Shown: positions 44,712-56,943, numbered from the stretch's first letter. The stretch is DNA of 64,000 nt from Symsagittifera roscoffensis (GCF_963678635.1 NC_087063.1:64711290-64775289); one strand, 5' to 3'. A program made the numbers and translations. The notes: generated by a model from the sequence alone, not told the origin.

Positions 44712-46959
44712 CTAGACACCCGTGTCATCTTTGTTTTGTGTCACGGCCTTTACTGTCTTTGTTGATAGTTCACCACCCGCTGCTTCCTTGTTGTTCAAAT
44801 CGTTTTCAGCTTGTCTGTTCCTTGTATTTTGCACTGCGGCCAGTGCTAGTTTGTGTATCGGGTGATTCTGATTCTTTACTGCCTCCCAAAACAAAGGACA
44901 GTCAATCCTGAAATGGCCTTCTTGATTGCAGAAAAAACACCTATCTTGATAATCAAACCACTGTAAAACTCATGTTCCTCCGTTTGATTCATGTCTTCTT
45001 CCTCTGGTGCGTATCCCAAGCTCTTCATGCTTCGCTTGTATGTCGTGCAATCCGACATATAGTGATCCGCTGATCCACAATTTGCGCGTGACCTACACTT
45101 GTCCATGTCTTCTCTAGAGTTGTACCATGACAACCTTTGTGGCCGGCTCCGCCCTTGCATGTTTCTGCCTTCTGAGTATGAGTACTTCTTTGGTTTTATT
45201 AACACGTACTCTCTTGATTTTTGTCTCATCTATTCTGTTGTCGGTGCATTATCCTTTGATAGTGTATAATACGTTGCCAGCATCGTTCTCAAGTCGTCAC
45301 TTCTCACCCCGTCATTGAACTTTGAAGCGATGTTGAAGTTTCTTCTGTTCGTCGATTCTTCCGGGTAGCTTCTTCTTCTCAAGCTCTCAAGATCATCCAG
45401 GAATCGATCGATTGACTCGTCTTCCCTTTGTCTTCTTTTTTCAAATCTCACCATTGCTTGATGACCTTTCATTCCTGACCCGAATCAATTCAACAGTATC
45501 TCAAAGATTTTATCCGCTGTACCACGCTCTTCCTCTTTCTTTGCTACCACGCATTTTAGTGCCGTGCCTTCTAAATTGCTTAAAATTGCCGTGCGGGCTT
45601 GCCTTTTGTCGTTCAAGTTATCTTGTTTTAGGTGTAGTCTCATTATCTCAACCCATGTATCAATGCAACCATCTAAATTGTCTTTGAACTCCTTCGGTTT
45701 TTGAAGGTTTTCCGGGATTTGCAACTGCCTCTGTCACTTGAATCTGTGTTTCTTGTTGCGAATGCTTCAAGTGTCCTGTTCATCATTTCCCAGGTATTGG
45801 CCCACGTCATGGCATCCGGTTGTAGACCCGTATGTGATCCTGACTCTTCTGTTGTCCTCGTCGAGTTTGAGGCTCCCACCTTCAATTTTGGCAAATCCCG
45901 GAAAACCTTCAAAAAACCGAAGGAATTCAAAGACGATTTTGATGGTCGCATTGATACATGTTGTCCTTGTCGAGTTTGAGGCTCCCACCTTCATGGCGGT
46001 CCTCATCCCTCCTGACGCCATGGTACTATCCATCCGTGTTAACGGTGTAGATTCTCATTTCTTTCGATGTGGTTCCACAAAATCGACTCTAGTTTCGGAT
46101 GACTTAACCACCACTAATTTATCTTGGGCTATTGAGTTTCTCAAGAGAGCATCCAGTTTGGGCTGTATGGCACAAGAGCTTTCAGCTTGATCCTTGCCCA
46201 TTGTATCCATTCTGGTCTCTAGACTCTCCAACTTCTCATTCACGGTGTCATACCGTTTCTTCATTTCTTCCATATCCTTATTGATATTTGTCTCTCGCTC
46301 TTTGTCGGTAGCATCTACCTTGTCTGACATCTGTTGTAGCTTCTCTTCCGTCGCACTTGCCATCACAAAGTAGTTGTCTAGTTACTCATTTTTATTGGGT
46401 CGTACTTCCCTTTTTAGCTCTTGGCGGTCTTCCTCGCTGCGTTTCAGCGTCTTGTTGATTTGTTCCAATTTTGCCATCAAGTCGCCCAGCTCAAATGAAG
46501 TTGCTTTTTCTTGATTAGCCGTTGCTCCATGTGTGACCTGATCTTCATTTTGTTTGGCTTCTGTTGTAATTGCGGAAACTGTTCCAAACGTTTTGCCTTT
46601 CTCGAACGTTGGTATTACCTCCTCTTTCTCTTTTGGTTCCGACTATCGCTGCAATCCTTTCTGTGAACGACATTCTTTTCGTTTGAGAATCATCTTTTAT
46701 CGTTGCCGGTGTATTGTTTGTTGTTTCGTCTGCATTTCCTAATATTAAGATTTTTTTCTTCCCCTGTTCTTCTACATTTGGCATTGGTGTTGATTCCGTC
46801 CACTTTCTTTCCACCCCTTCAATACTCTGATCTGGTGTCTCGAGATCAATTTTTTCAGCCGTTACAGTCGGTTCTTCCACTGGTTTCTCCTTGGCCTTGT
46901 GTTCTTTTATACTTCTCTTATTGACCATGTTCACTGAAACTTTCTTTCTCATTACTTTC
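44712..46959 (-). pseudogene. gag: Gag, unit B
   Basis: Frames 46997-46545 (crossing the junction from unit A), 46366-46055, 45951-45673, 45724-45485, 45472-45230, 45229-44876 and 44894-44712. The parts and shared stops are those of unit C. It carries the inverted capsid insert (arms 45654-45723 and 45891-45960). A one-base loss beside the first arm and another within the knuckle region (near 44930) add private frame changes. Confidence 0.8.
45654..45960. repeat. Inverted duplication of a capsid segment, unit B
   Basis: Same 70-bp arms as in unit C, with one base missing in the left arm here. Presence in both B and C but not A dates the insertion before the B-C duplication. Confidence 0.9.
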
Positions 46960-47286
46960 GAATGTCGTAGTGTGTCCTCTGGGATTTTCTCGACCAATGT
47001 CCATACAACTTCTTTGTCTTCCTTGCCTATCGTTGAGTCCTCGCCATGAGCCGCTTCCCCTATTTTTGATATGGTGACGTCCGGTTTGTCGTTATCGTTG
47101 TTCCGGACTACCGGTTTATCGTCTGCTAGTTTCTGGTAGATTCCTCCGATCTTCTCCTATCGTCACCCGTCTTGTCTCCACTTCATCGAGGTCATAGTTT
47201 TTGCTTTTAGTGTTATCCTCACTATCTTCGACTTGAGCATCATTTCCATTGGCATCCCTGTTTTTCTCATGAGAATTTTCTTCGTC

Positions 47287-47857
47287 TCATGTTCTGCTGG
47301 TAGCTCGGGATGGTTCTCTATTAGTTTTTTTGTGATTTTTCAAGCCACCTCGTGAGTTGAAGACTGTCATACGTCTCCTTGTCCATAAATGAGAAGCCAT
47401 CTTTGATTTCCGGCCTGTCGGCCTCCTTTTGCTCCTGTCTCTCGTAAAACTCCATCTTTTCCTCAAACTGTCGGCGTTATGATGTTTTTCCTTGGTTCTG
47501 TGCTTAATAATCATGCCGAAACCATCCAGGCGCACTATCTATCTCCCAATGTAGCTCTGGTCTAGTGAGTACGTTTTTAACCAACTGAGTGCTCTGTTGT
47601 CGACTCGTACCTTGAAAGGCTCGCTACCCAGGTACGCTCTGTATTTTTCTATAAAAGGTGACTACCGCGAACATTTCCGCTTTGGGTGCCCCGTACTTCA
47701 TCTCTGTATCACTCAAGACTTTGCTCCCGTAAGCTATCGGTCTCAAGACTGTCTTCCCGTTCCACTCCTGTTCTTGGTGGAGTATTCCAGAGATCGCTAC
47801 CACTGATGCATCCGTGTCCAGCACGTACATTCCTTTTTCCGTGGGCATCCCTAGCAT
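47287..47857 (-). pseudogene. RNase H, unit A
   Basis: Frames 47857-47624 and 47535-47287 with YVLDTDASVVAISGIL, EMFAVVTF and HNADSLRK. Followed by the junction to unit B gag near 46960. Confidence 0.8.
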
Positions 47858-48049
47858 TGGTGCTTCGCATAGCTCTGTTTTTATTCTTTGAAATGATTCC
47901 TCTGCTGCGTTTTTCCTTCCACGTGAACTTTTTACCCTTGTGCCTCATGAGTTGTTGCATTGGATATACTTTGTCCGCATAGCCCTTGATGAACTATCTG
48001 TAGTAGTTTGCGACACCCAAGAAGCTCATCAACTATTGTTCTGTTTTTT

Positions 48050-49332
48050 TTATTTCCAAGTCGGTACTGCCTCGACCGCATCTGGGTCTGGTCTAATGCC
48101 ATATTTGACCACCATTCTTCCCAGGTTTTTGATCGAGTCCTTGAGAATCTCACACTTCGATGGCTTGCATTTCAGTCCTGCTCTCTTCATACAAGCAAAC
48201 ACCTCGTCCCGTCGTTCAATGTGGTCCTCCAGTGTAGGTGTTGCAATCACCACGTCATCAACGTAGCACATTACTAAATTGCCATATTTCTTTGTTACGC
48301 TTGTCAGCGCTTGTGCCATTAGTCGTTGGAAGGTGGCTGTCGCATTGCAGAGGCCAAAGGGCATCCTCTTCCATTGAAAAAATCCCAACTTGCATGCAAA
48401 ACCCGTCTTGTCCCTGACTTGCTTCCTCAGTGGTACCTGCCAAAGGCCGGCCCTAGATCAGGAGTTGTGAAAAATTTTGCGTCACCTAATTTTGAGAGAC
48501 TCTCATCTATCCTAGCTATGGGATAGGCATCCAAAGTCACAACAAAACCTAAGTTGGCCTCCTTTCTTTCTAGCCATCACTACTCCACACGCCCACGGTG
48601 ATTTGGATGGTTCTATCTTGGCATACTCTAGTAGGGTCTCTATCTCTTTTCTACAAGTATCCGATTTGTTTGGGGTCATACGTCTCGCCCCCTCCCAATG
48701 CGGCACCGCCGATTCTTCTAGCTCTTTTTCATATTCAACAAAGTTGCAGCATCCAATGTCTGCCTTATGTCTCGAAAAAACATCCTGATTCCTATCTAAA
48801 ACGTCCTTGACGGCTTCGAGCTGTTGGTCTCTTACCTTTCCCCTTAAATATTCAGTCTCTGGTAATACTGATTTATCCATTTCCAATTCCTCTAGCGTAT
48901 GTCTTTCTGGAAAATTCAATATGCTCGACAGTCCATCGTCTGTCTCTGACTCGAGTGATTTAACAAGACCTGATGAACATTTTATTTTTTTCAATCTTCT
49001 CAAGATACAAATTTTATCCCTATGATTCGGGCAATCAAGAACTTCATTTTCTGTCACCTTTTCACTCATTTCATATCTAGCTTTCACGGGCAAGGCGTAT
49101 TCTAGCTTCCTCCCCCTCTGGAATGTGATTGGTATATCAGAGTATTCAACAAGACACTGACGAAGAGGCCACTCTTGGTTATCGAGAAGGATCTTCCTAA
49201 AATAGCAGCACTTTGACGGTTTCGATTGGGTACTATACATACGTGTTTATTGTCGCTTAGTTCATTATAGTTTTTGATCCGTAAACTTACTATTGTCATC
49301 TCCTTCGCTTTCAGCTTTACCCTCCTTCTCAA
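48050..49332 (-). pseudogene. Reverse transcriptase, unit A
   Basis: Frames 49332-49102, 49240-48512 and 48388-48050. The 242-codon middle frame covers the protease-RT spacer and fingers (PWACGVVMARKKGGQLRFC); the last has the YVDD palm motif. The frame changes between fingers and palm match those of units B and C. Confidence 0.85.
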
Positions 49333-49345
49333 GAAAACTGGAGCC

Positions 49346-50267
49346 TTAATCTAATTCGCGATTATCAAGTTTTAGCGGTTTAATTACGTACTTCCTTTCC
49401 GTGTTCCAAATCCTGAACATCGCATTGTTAAGAATAATTGTTACATCGAAATTCCTGATGAAATCTCTGCCTAAAATGAATTGGTCAGACTCATCTAGAT
49501 TCTCCACCACCAGACAACTCATCCACAAATTGCGCTCTCTCGGATTTAGGGATATTATTGGTGTCCTACCAATAACCCGAAGCGCCCCCTTTGTTTGCCG
49601 CTGATAGCCGTATTCTTGAGTCATTCAGGTCATCTTTGTCGAATCCCATTTTTCTCTAAGTCTCAATAGTTATTACAATCAAGACGGCTCCCGTGTTCAA
49701 CAACCCACGCAGTTGTGTTTTCTTTCCGCTTATGTGCAATACGTGTGTAGACAGGTCTGCTTCCGTTCCCAGATGCATGGCATCCTCTTCCAGTACAGCA
49801 CAGTGCCCAATGGATCTCACTTTTAGTTCCTCTCTACCAACTTAGATTTGCCCGGCTAGTTTCTCATCACATGTTATCTTCGTTTTTGTGTAGATGTTTA
49901 TGCCATTTATGTTCAACATGACCTCATGTGGACCATAGGCTTCCGTGTATCTGTTGTCTATGCAAACTGATTTACTACCACCTCTCGTGAGTAATGCCCT
50001 TAAAGCTCTAGAAGGAATTTGAGGGCTTATTGCACTCAAGTAATCCGCGTACACATCTATGTGCATTATTGTCTGATCACTCGGTTCACTCAGGTTTCTT
50101 GTTACTTCATGGCCGCCCACTGTGATTATTGACATGATGCTTGCCCCTATTTTCGTGATCCCAAATGATTTTCCATTCAACATTTTCAAGGTGTTGCAAT
50201 TGCTCCTGCTCATCGAGTTCTCTCCGCTCTCCGGTTCTGGTCTTGTCATACAGAGCGTTTCTTTCAA
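49346..50267 (-). pseudogene. Protease region, unit A
   Basis: Frames 50267-49842 and 49624-49346 with LLNTGAV between them (Asn codon 49695-49697) and ILGRDFIRNFDV. As in the other units the catalytic Asp is replaced by Asn. Confidence 0.75.
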
Positions 50268-50382
50268 TCTCTGTTTTTCTATTTCCTGTTTCAGCCGTTG
50301 TTCGTTTACTTTGATCTTGCTTCACTTTATTGATCGCCTCTGCAGCTGCCCTCTCGTAGTTTATCTCTAGTGAATTTTTCTC

Positions 50383-52593
50383 CTAGATACCCGTGTCATC
50401 TTTGTTTTGTGTCACGGCCTTTACTGTCTTTGTTGATAGTTCACCACCCGCTGCTTCCTTGTTGTTCAAATCTATTTCAGCTTGTCTGTTCCTTGTATTT
50501 TGCACTGCGGCCAGTGCTAGTTTGTGTATCGGATGATTCTGATTCATTACTGCCTCCCAAAACAAAGGACAGTCCATCCTGAAATGGCCTTCTTGATTGC
50601 AGAAAAAACACCTCGCGCCTATCTTGATAATCAAACCACTGTAAAACTCATGTTCCTCCGTTTGATTCATTTCCTCTCCCTCTGGTGCGTATCCCAAGCT
50701 CTTCATGCTTCGCTTGTATGTCGTGCAATCCGACATATGGTGATCCGCTGATCCACAATTTGCGCGTGACCTACCATGACAACCTTTGTGGCCGGCTCCC
50801 CCTTGCATGTTTCTGCCTTCTGAGTATGAGTACTTCTTTGGTTTCATTAACACGTACTCTCTTGACTTTTGTCTCATCTATTCTGTTGTCGGTGCATTAT
50901 TCTTTGATAGTGTATAATACGTTGCCAGCATCGTTCTCAAGTCGTCACTTCTCACCCCGTCATTGAACTTTGAAGCGACGTTGAAGTTTCTTCTGTTCGT
51001 CGATTCTTCCGGGTAGCTTCTTCTTCTCAAGCTCTCAAGATCATCCAGAAATCGATCGATTGACTCGTCTTCCTCTTGTCTTATTTTTTCAAATCTCATC
51101 ATTGCTTGATGACCTTTCATTCCTGACCCGAATCAATTCAACAGTATCTCAAAGATTTTATCCGCTGTACCACGCTCTTCCTCTTTCTTTACTACGACGC
51201 ATTTTAGTGCGGTGCCTTCTAAATTGCTTAATATTGCCGTGCGGGCTTGCCTTTCGTTGTTCAAGTTATCTTGTTTTAGGTGTAGTCTCATTATTTCAAC
51301 CCATGTATCAATGCAACCATCTAAATCGTCTTTGAACTCCTTCGGTTTTTTGAAGGTTTTCCGGGATTTGTAACAGCCTCTTTCACTTGAATCTGTGTTT
51401 CTTGTTGCGAATGCTTCAAGTGTCCTGTTCATCATTTCCCAGGTAATGGCCCACGTCATGGCATCCAGTTGTCGACCCGTATGTAATCCCGACTCTTCTG
51501 TTGTCCTTGTCGAGTTTGAGGCTCCCACCTTCATGGCGTCCTCATCCCTCCTGACGCCATGGTACTATCAATCCTTGTTAACGGTGTAGATTCTCGTTTC
51601 TTTCGTTGTGGTTCCACAAAATCGACTCTAGTTTCGGATGACTTAACCACCACTAATTTATCTTGGGCTATTGAGTTTCTCAAGAGAGCATCCAGTTTGG
51701 GCTGTATGGCACAAGAACTTTCAGCTTGATCCTTGCCCATTGTATCCATTCTGGTCTCTAGACTCTCCAACTTCTCATTCACGGTGTCATACCGTTTCTT
51801 CCTTTCTTCCATATCCTTATCGATATTTGTCTCTCGCTCTTTGTCGGTAGCATCTACCTTGTCTGACATCTGTTGTAGCTTCTCTTCCGTCGCACTTGCC
51901 ATCACAAAGTAGTTGTCTAGTTACTCATTTTTATTGGGTCGTACTTCCCTTTTTAGCTCTTGGCGGTCTTCCTCGCTGCGTTTCAGCGTCTTGTTGATTT
52001 GCTCCAATTTTGCCATCAAGTCGCCCAGCTCAAATGAAGTTGCTTTTTCTTGATTAGCCGTTGCTCCATGTGTGACCTGATCTTCATTTTGTTTGGCTTC
52101 TGTTGTAATTGCGGAAACTGTTCCAAACGTTTTGCCTTTCTCGAACGTTGGTATTACCTCCTCTTTCTCTTTTGGTTCCGACTATCGCTGCAATCCTCTC
52201 TGTGAACGACGTTCTTTTCGTTTGAGAATCATCTTTTATCGTTGCCGATGTATTGTTTGTTGTTTCGTCTGCATTTCCTAATATTAAGACTTTTTTCTTC
52301 CCCTGTTCTTCTACATTTGGCATTGGTGTTGATTCCGTCCACTTTCTTTCCACCCCTTCAATACTCTGATCTGGTGTCTCGAGATCAATTTTTTCAGCCG
52401 TTACAGTCGGTTCTTCCATTGGTTTCTCCTTGGCCTTGTGTTCTTTTATACTTCTTGTATTGACCATGTTCACTGAAATTTTCTTTCTCATTACTTTAGA
52501 ATTTGATGGTGTTAGTTTCCGTTGCAACGAGGTTTGATTTTGCTGGAGTTGTGTTTCCCTTCTTTCAGTTATCGATACCGTTTTTCGCTCCAT
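50383..52593 (-). pseudogene. gag: Gag with native N-terminus, unit A
   Basis: The only copy with the original start (MERKTVSITERRETQLQQ). Frames 52593-52084, 51905-51531, 51534-51133, 51120-50878 and 50877-50383, the gaps holding coding sequence in shifted frames. Coiled coil, capsid helices and a complete CCHC knuckle (CFFCNQEGHFRMDC) are visible, preceded by a second Cys/His motif (CGSADHHMSDC). It lacks the inverted insert. Shared stops: TAA near 51920, TGA near 51130 and TAG near 50878. Confidence 0.85.
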
Positions 52594-52739
52594 GATTTTT
52601 ATTTACAATTTTCTTTATTTACAAATTGAGTATTTACAAGTCCCTATCGTAAGATCCGGTTGAAATTATGTATATAAAAAAATTTCCTTTATGTATTAAA
52701 AACTAAAACCAGTCGAATTAGTCTGAATCAGTTTTGAAT

Positions 52740-53460
52740 CTAAATCAATTTCTGTCCCTAGGACCCTTCGTTCTAGTTTTGGGATGCTTTAATACTTTCC
52801 CAGGTTTTCTTGGTATTCTCCCAGGACCCTTCGCTCAAGTGTTGGGATACTTCGATGGGGTCGTGGTACACTTTGGTGTGGTCCTAGTACTTTTTTTTAC
52901 CCTCATGGTACCCTTAGTGTTCTTTTTGGGACGCTTCGTTACTGTCCCAGGACTTTTCTGAACCCTCCTAGGACCCTTCGCTCAAGTTTTGCGACCCTTC
53001 GTTACCTACCTAAGACGTTTTGAACCCTCCTAGGACCATTCGCTCTATTGTTGGGACACTTCGTACTGTTCCAGGACTTCTCTGAACCCTCCTAGGACGA
53101 TTCGCTTGAGTGTTGGGACACTTCGTACTGTCTAGGACTTTTCTGAACCCTCCAAGGACAATTCGCTTGAGTGCTGGGACACTCCGTACTACCCCAGTAC
53201 GTTTCCGAACCCTCCCAGGACCCTTTGCTCGAGTGTTGGGACTCTTCGTACTGTGACTGGACTTTTCTGAACTCTCCCAGGACCCTTCGCTCGACTGTTG
53301 GGACACTTCGTACTGTCCCCGGACTTTTCTGAACCCTCCTAGGAAACTTCGCTCAAGTGTTGGGACAATCGGATCTCTAGTTCTTTAGTGTTGGGACACT
53401 TAGATTACTATCCCAAGACCGAGTGTTAAGACACTTAGATCACTATCCCAAGACCAACGG
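52740..53460. repeat. Minisatellite of ~60-bp units
   Basis: About ten imperfect units built on CCTAGGACCCTTCGCTC, GTTGGGACACTTCGTACTG and CAGGACTTTTCTGAACC. It lies just upstream of gag of element 2. Frames inside it are repeats, not genes. Confidence 0.9.
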
Positions 53461-55060
53461 CTACACCCTTTTCACTTCTTCCAACCTCGTAGCCCAGGTG
53501 TTTCTTCGTCTGATTGATGAATTCCCCTGTACCTTGTGTCGGGTATTGGAATTTTGGATCCACTATCCCAGTACCACCTCTAGAGCTCTATATTAAAAAG
53601 TCCCTAAAACCCAATACTGTTGATCAAAATTTTACCTACTAATCACCCTGAAATTACCTTTATCTTTATTAATCCGACGCAAGTCGGAACACGACTTGTT
53701 AGCAAGTGCCTTATGATCTCCGATTCGGTAAAAGCCAAATAAATTTAATCCAAAGACGTAAAATCATACTGAGAAAAATGAAAAAAATATAAAAAAAAGT
53801 GGTGAGTATGCCCAAAATTCAAATGTCTTTTTGTAAAAAAAATGAAATGACTAGTACCAGATTGTCACGCGTTTCTCCTCCCCCCTACTAACGTTCTTAT
53901 GGGGTATTCTCCTTTTGGGTTCCAAAAACTGTCTATTATCGATCCCCCCACCCGATCCGACCAGGTTAACTACCCTAATTCGCTCTTAAATTTGGATATC
54001 CTTTGCGTTGCAACTCTTGTTCTGAGTCTGAAGATTGATCGTTCCAGACTCTGGATCTACTAATGTAACTAAATCGATGATATCGATTGTATTGTTACTA
54101 TATGTTGTCCCCCGTTTTTACAATTTTCAACCACCAACCTCTATCTTAACCAGCCCCACTTCTAATCTCTCCCTATCTACCCCCCCCCCCCCTCCCACGT
54201 AAGCCGAAAATTACCGTAAGCGCGATGGGTGCTAAACCTCTCGAGAGAAAACCGAAGAACCTCTTTCCAAGCTCTGCTCAAGTAAAAACGTTTCTTCAAA
54301 ACAGTGGGTATTCGCTTATTTAATTTTACATCTTTTTCCTATAATGTAAAATGGATTTTAACGATACCCGTTTGACCAAACAGAACCTCTGTAAACCTTC
54401 TTCCGTTTGCTCTGCTCTGCTTTGATCACACTGCTGGCTGGTCACCTGCCGGTTGGTCACACTTTTCCCCCTGGGCTGGTCACCTGTTCCAGTAAAGTCT
54501 CCCAGTGGTCAAGTCTCCCAGTTGTCCACTTTCCCACTTCGCTGGTCACCTCTTCCAGTCAAGTCTCCCCATGGTCCGCTGATGTCACAAGCTATCTGAA
54601 AACCTTACAACGTCCCACACTTGGGCACCTGTACAACGTTGCCGATTTGATCGAGACGATCGGTCTTATTGGAAAACAGTATGGGTATATGATTTTAATT
54701 AATTTAAAAAATTTGATCCACCCAATTTGGAATTCAAAGCTACTGTCATTTTTTGAGGTTTGGATGTTTTTCGTTCCTATTTCTAATTTTTTATAGTTTT
54801 TTTTTTGCTTTTTCTCTTTGACTCGTTTTTTGTCCCCCTAATGACCCCCTTACTCGGTTAGCTAGGCCTCGTTTCGGAAAGCGCACCGGGAAATTTTCTC
54901 AAGTTTTCTTAAAAACCTAACGCGGTACAACCAAAAGGTGAATACGTTCCCGTTGAACCGCACCACCGGTACGCTAGAATGGGCCCGGAGCTGTAACAAG
55001 TGGGTTTGATCACGTATTCTTGATGTCGTAAAATTACCCAGGAGCGCTATAAAAACACTA
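53461..55060. other. No gene called; possible 5' flank or LTR zone of element 2
   Basis: Mixed sequence with C-rich tracts (54181) and short repeats of CTGGTCACCTG / CCAGTCAAGTCTCCC (54430-54580). A + strand frame of 129 codons covers the repeats and is probably not a gene. I could not define an LTR or a primer-binding site for element 2. Confidence 0.4.
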
Positions 55061-55835
55061 TGTAACAATTGCTCACTTAGGTCACATATAAGGTTAAAGA
55101 AAAATAGGCCCAATATAGGCACTATAGGCATTTGGCACTATTCATTAAATAGGCACTATTGGCTCAAGAGTCAGGGACACTATCTGTTGTGTTTTTCTAC
55201 CTCAAGCGGTCGGAACCAGTTCGGTTCACTTGCGACATGAGACTAAAACCAGCTTTACAGCTTGAAAGCCACTACCAAAATATCCCCCACTCTAGAAAAT
55301 AAGCACGCCCCCAAACTCAGGTCTCGAAACACCTAAAATACGCGAACGCCGTTAAAAAGAGGTTTTGCCAACCCTTGGGCAACTTCGGTTGTCCACCTTT
55401 CCTTTGAAGGTTCACTCTGGTCCACTCGAATTGACTCTCACACCACTCGCGATTACTTTCTGTCTCCTGCCAAGAGTAAGACAGCTCTACTCTCGTTCGA
55501 ATTATGTATCGGAAATTGCGAATAGCAATTTCCCGCTGCTATTTTTCACTACTTTCCCGCGATTGTAGTTCTAATCTTCTGATCTTATTATTCTGATATT
55601 TTCAGTTGTCGCCAGAAACTTGAGCATGAGATGCTCAATTCGAACTTTTGAAAAATTGCATTTCACCCCAAAATCAAGACTAAACGTTTTTCTCAAGGTC
55701 AAACTTCCAAATATGACCGACTGGCACAAATCTTCTCAAAGACGATAGAAATATATTTTTTCTTGTCAATAAATTAAGTAGTCAAAACAGAAGCTTTGTG
55801 TAGGACACATCCTCATTGTGTTTATCTCGTGGGAT
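55061..55835 (+). repeat. LTR-like dispersed repeat R, copy 3
   Basis: Aligns with the copies at 20.46 and 22.28 kb from TGTAACA onward, lacks about 215 bp of their middle and has a short insertion of GGCACTAT-type repeats near 55110-55150. Left flank unrelated to the other copies, so this looks like a solo LTR or isolated element end. Confidence 0.65.
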
Positions 55836-56110
55836 TTTGGGATGGCAGTGAAAATGGAGTACGATGTTTTTTGTGAAAAGCGATGAATTGAGTTGAAGTA
55901 GATGAATTTGAATGCTGTTCTGATGCAAGTGGTTGTAATGCCTGAAATACAATACGGCTCCGTTGGGTCATGGGGTTGTCCGTTGAGTATGTGCCATTCC
56001 GCCAGAAGGCAGGTTTGAACCCTCCGAACAAAGCAACGACCTAATTGAGACAAAAAAGATGATCAGAACTCTCTGGAAAGAAATGTTTTTATAAAATTTC
56101 GATTCGTCAG

Positions 56111-56943
56111 CTATGTTTTATAAGAAATGAAAGAAATTCAGTTATGAATAATTGAACTGCTGAATACGACGTGATAAACAGCCAATCTAGAAATTAGAGA
56201 TGAAGCATCAAACGCAACACGCTTGTGCGGTGAGAGCTTTTTTTTCAAATTGAGTGAAGCCGGAAAGTTCAGTGGCGTATTCGGACAGAAAACAGAAGTA
56301 GAAAAAATAACGTCACCTCTCGAGGATTGTGGAATTGGAGGCCCGGTGCCGAATATCTTTATAACAAATTTCAAACCCCGTTTTTAATACTGTAATGCCA
56401 TGAACCGTTGAATTTAATTCCAGATTTTTTTTTCAGGGCATAAGTAGTTGAGGGCGAAGAAAGAGTCTTTTGATCTCTAATGGATCAGACGTATCCCTCA
56501 CTAAAAATAACTACAGTTCTGGTTGGCAGTCTATGTTTTATGAGAAATGAAAGAAATTCAGTTATGAATAATTGAACTGCTGAATACGACGTGATAAACA
56601 GCCAATCTAGAAATTAGAGATGAAGCATCAAACGCAACACGCTTGTGCGGTGAGAGCTTTTTTTTCAAATTGAGTGAAGCCGGAAAGTTCAGTGGCGTAT
56701 TCGGACAGAAAACAGAAGTAGAAAAAATAACGTCACCTCTCGAGGATTGTGGAATTGGAGGCCCGGTGCCGAATATCTTTATAACAAATTTCAAACCCCG
56801 TTTTTAATACTGTAATGCCATGAACCGTTGAATTTAATTCCAGATTTTTTTTTCAGGGCATAAGTAGTTGAGGGCGAAGAAAGAGTCTTTTGATCTCTAA
56901 TGGATCAGACGTATCCCTCACTAAAAATAACTACAGTTCTGGT
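56111..56943. repeat. Tandem duplication of a 420-bp unit
   Basis: 56111-56530 and 56531-56943 are the same by eye except for one base near the start and the final few bases. Each holds an antisense 78-codon frame (56374-56138 and 56794-56558) with no recognisable domain. Confidence 0.95.

Larger units (their letters stand above)
35634..52498 (-). repeat. Three head-to-tail copies of a ~5.66-kb gag-PR-RT-RNase H block
   Basis: Right unit A (about 46960-52498), middle unit B (41294-46959), left unit C (35634-41293). The RT palm frames start 5672 and 5661 bp apart. At each internal junction the sequence after RNase H runs directly into the gag segment that in unit A follows the native N-terminus. 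B and C are nearly identical; A is slightly more different and lacks the inverted insert. Shared stops show the block was copied after inactivation. Confidence 0.95.
32608..52593 (-). mobile_element. Element 2: decayed Ty3/Gypsy element with triplicated gag-pol block and macro domain
   Basis: Read on the minus strand: gag N-terminus at 52593, then three tandem units each with gag, protease, RT and RNase H; only the last unit leads on to integrase, an acidic linker and a macro domain. RT-RNase H-integrase order and the YVDD box mark Ty3/Gypsy. All genes are interrupted and LTRs were not identified on either side. Without the two extra units the coding part would be about 8.7 kb. G+C is clearly higher than in element 1. 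The ORF series at 23.4-32.1 kb could be a continuation of this element. Confidence 0.85.

Noticed and set aside
53010-53306. 98-codon minus-strand ORF in the minisatellite
   Set aside because: It is a translation of the 60-bp repeat and carries no independent signal.
54407-54796. 129-codon + strand ORF
   Set aside because: Its first half translates short DNA repeats and the rest is low complexity; no domain or homologous copy seen.
22279-55835. R copies 2 and 3 as the two LTRs of element 2
   Set aside because: They do flank the block, but in copies 1 and 2 the repeat follows a + strand gene, and I see no PBS or purine tract of element 2 beside them. Kept only as a remark.
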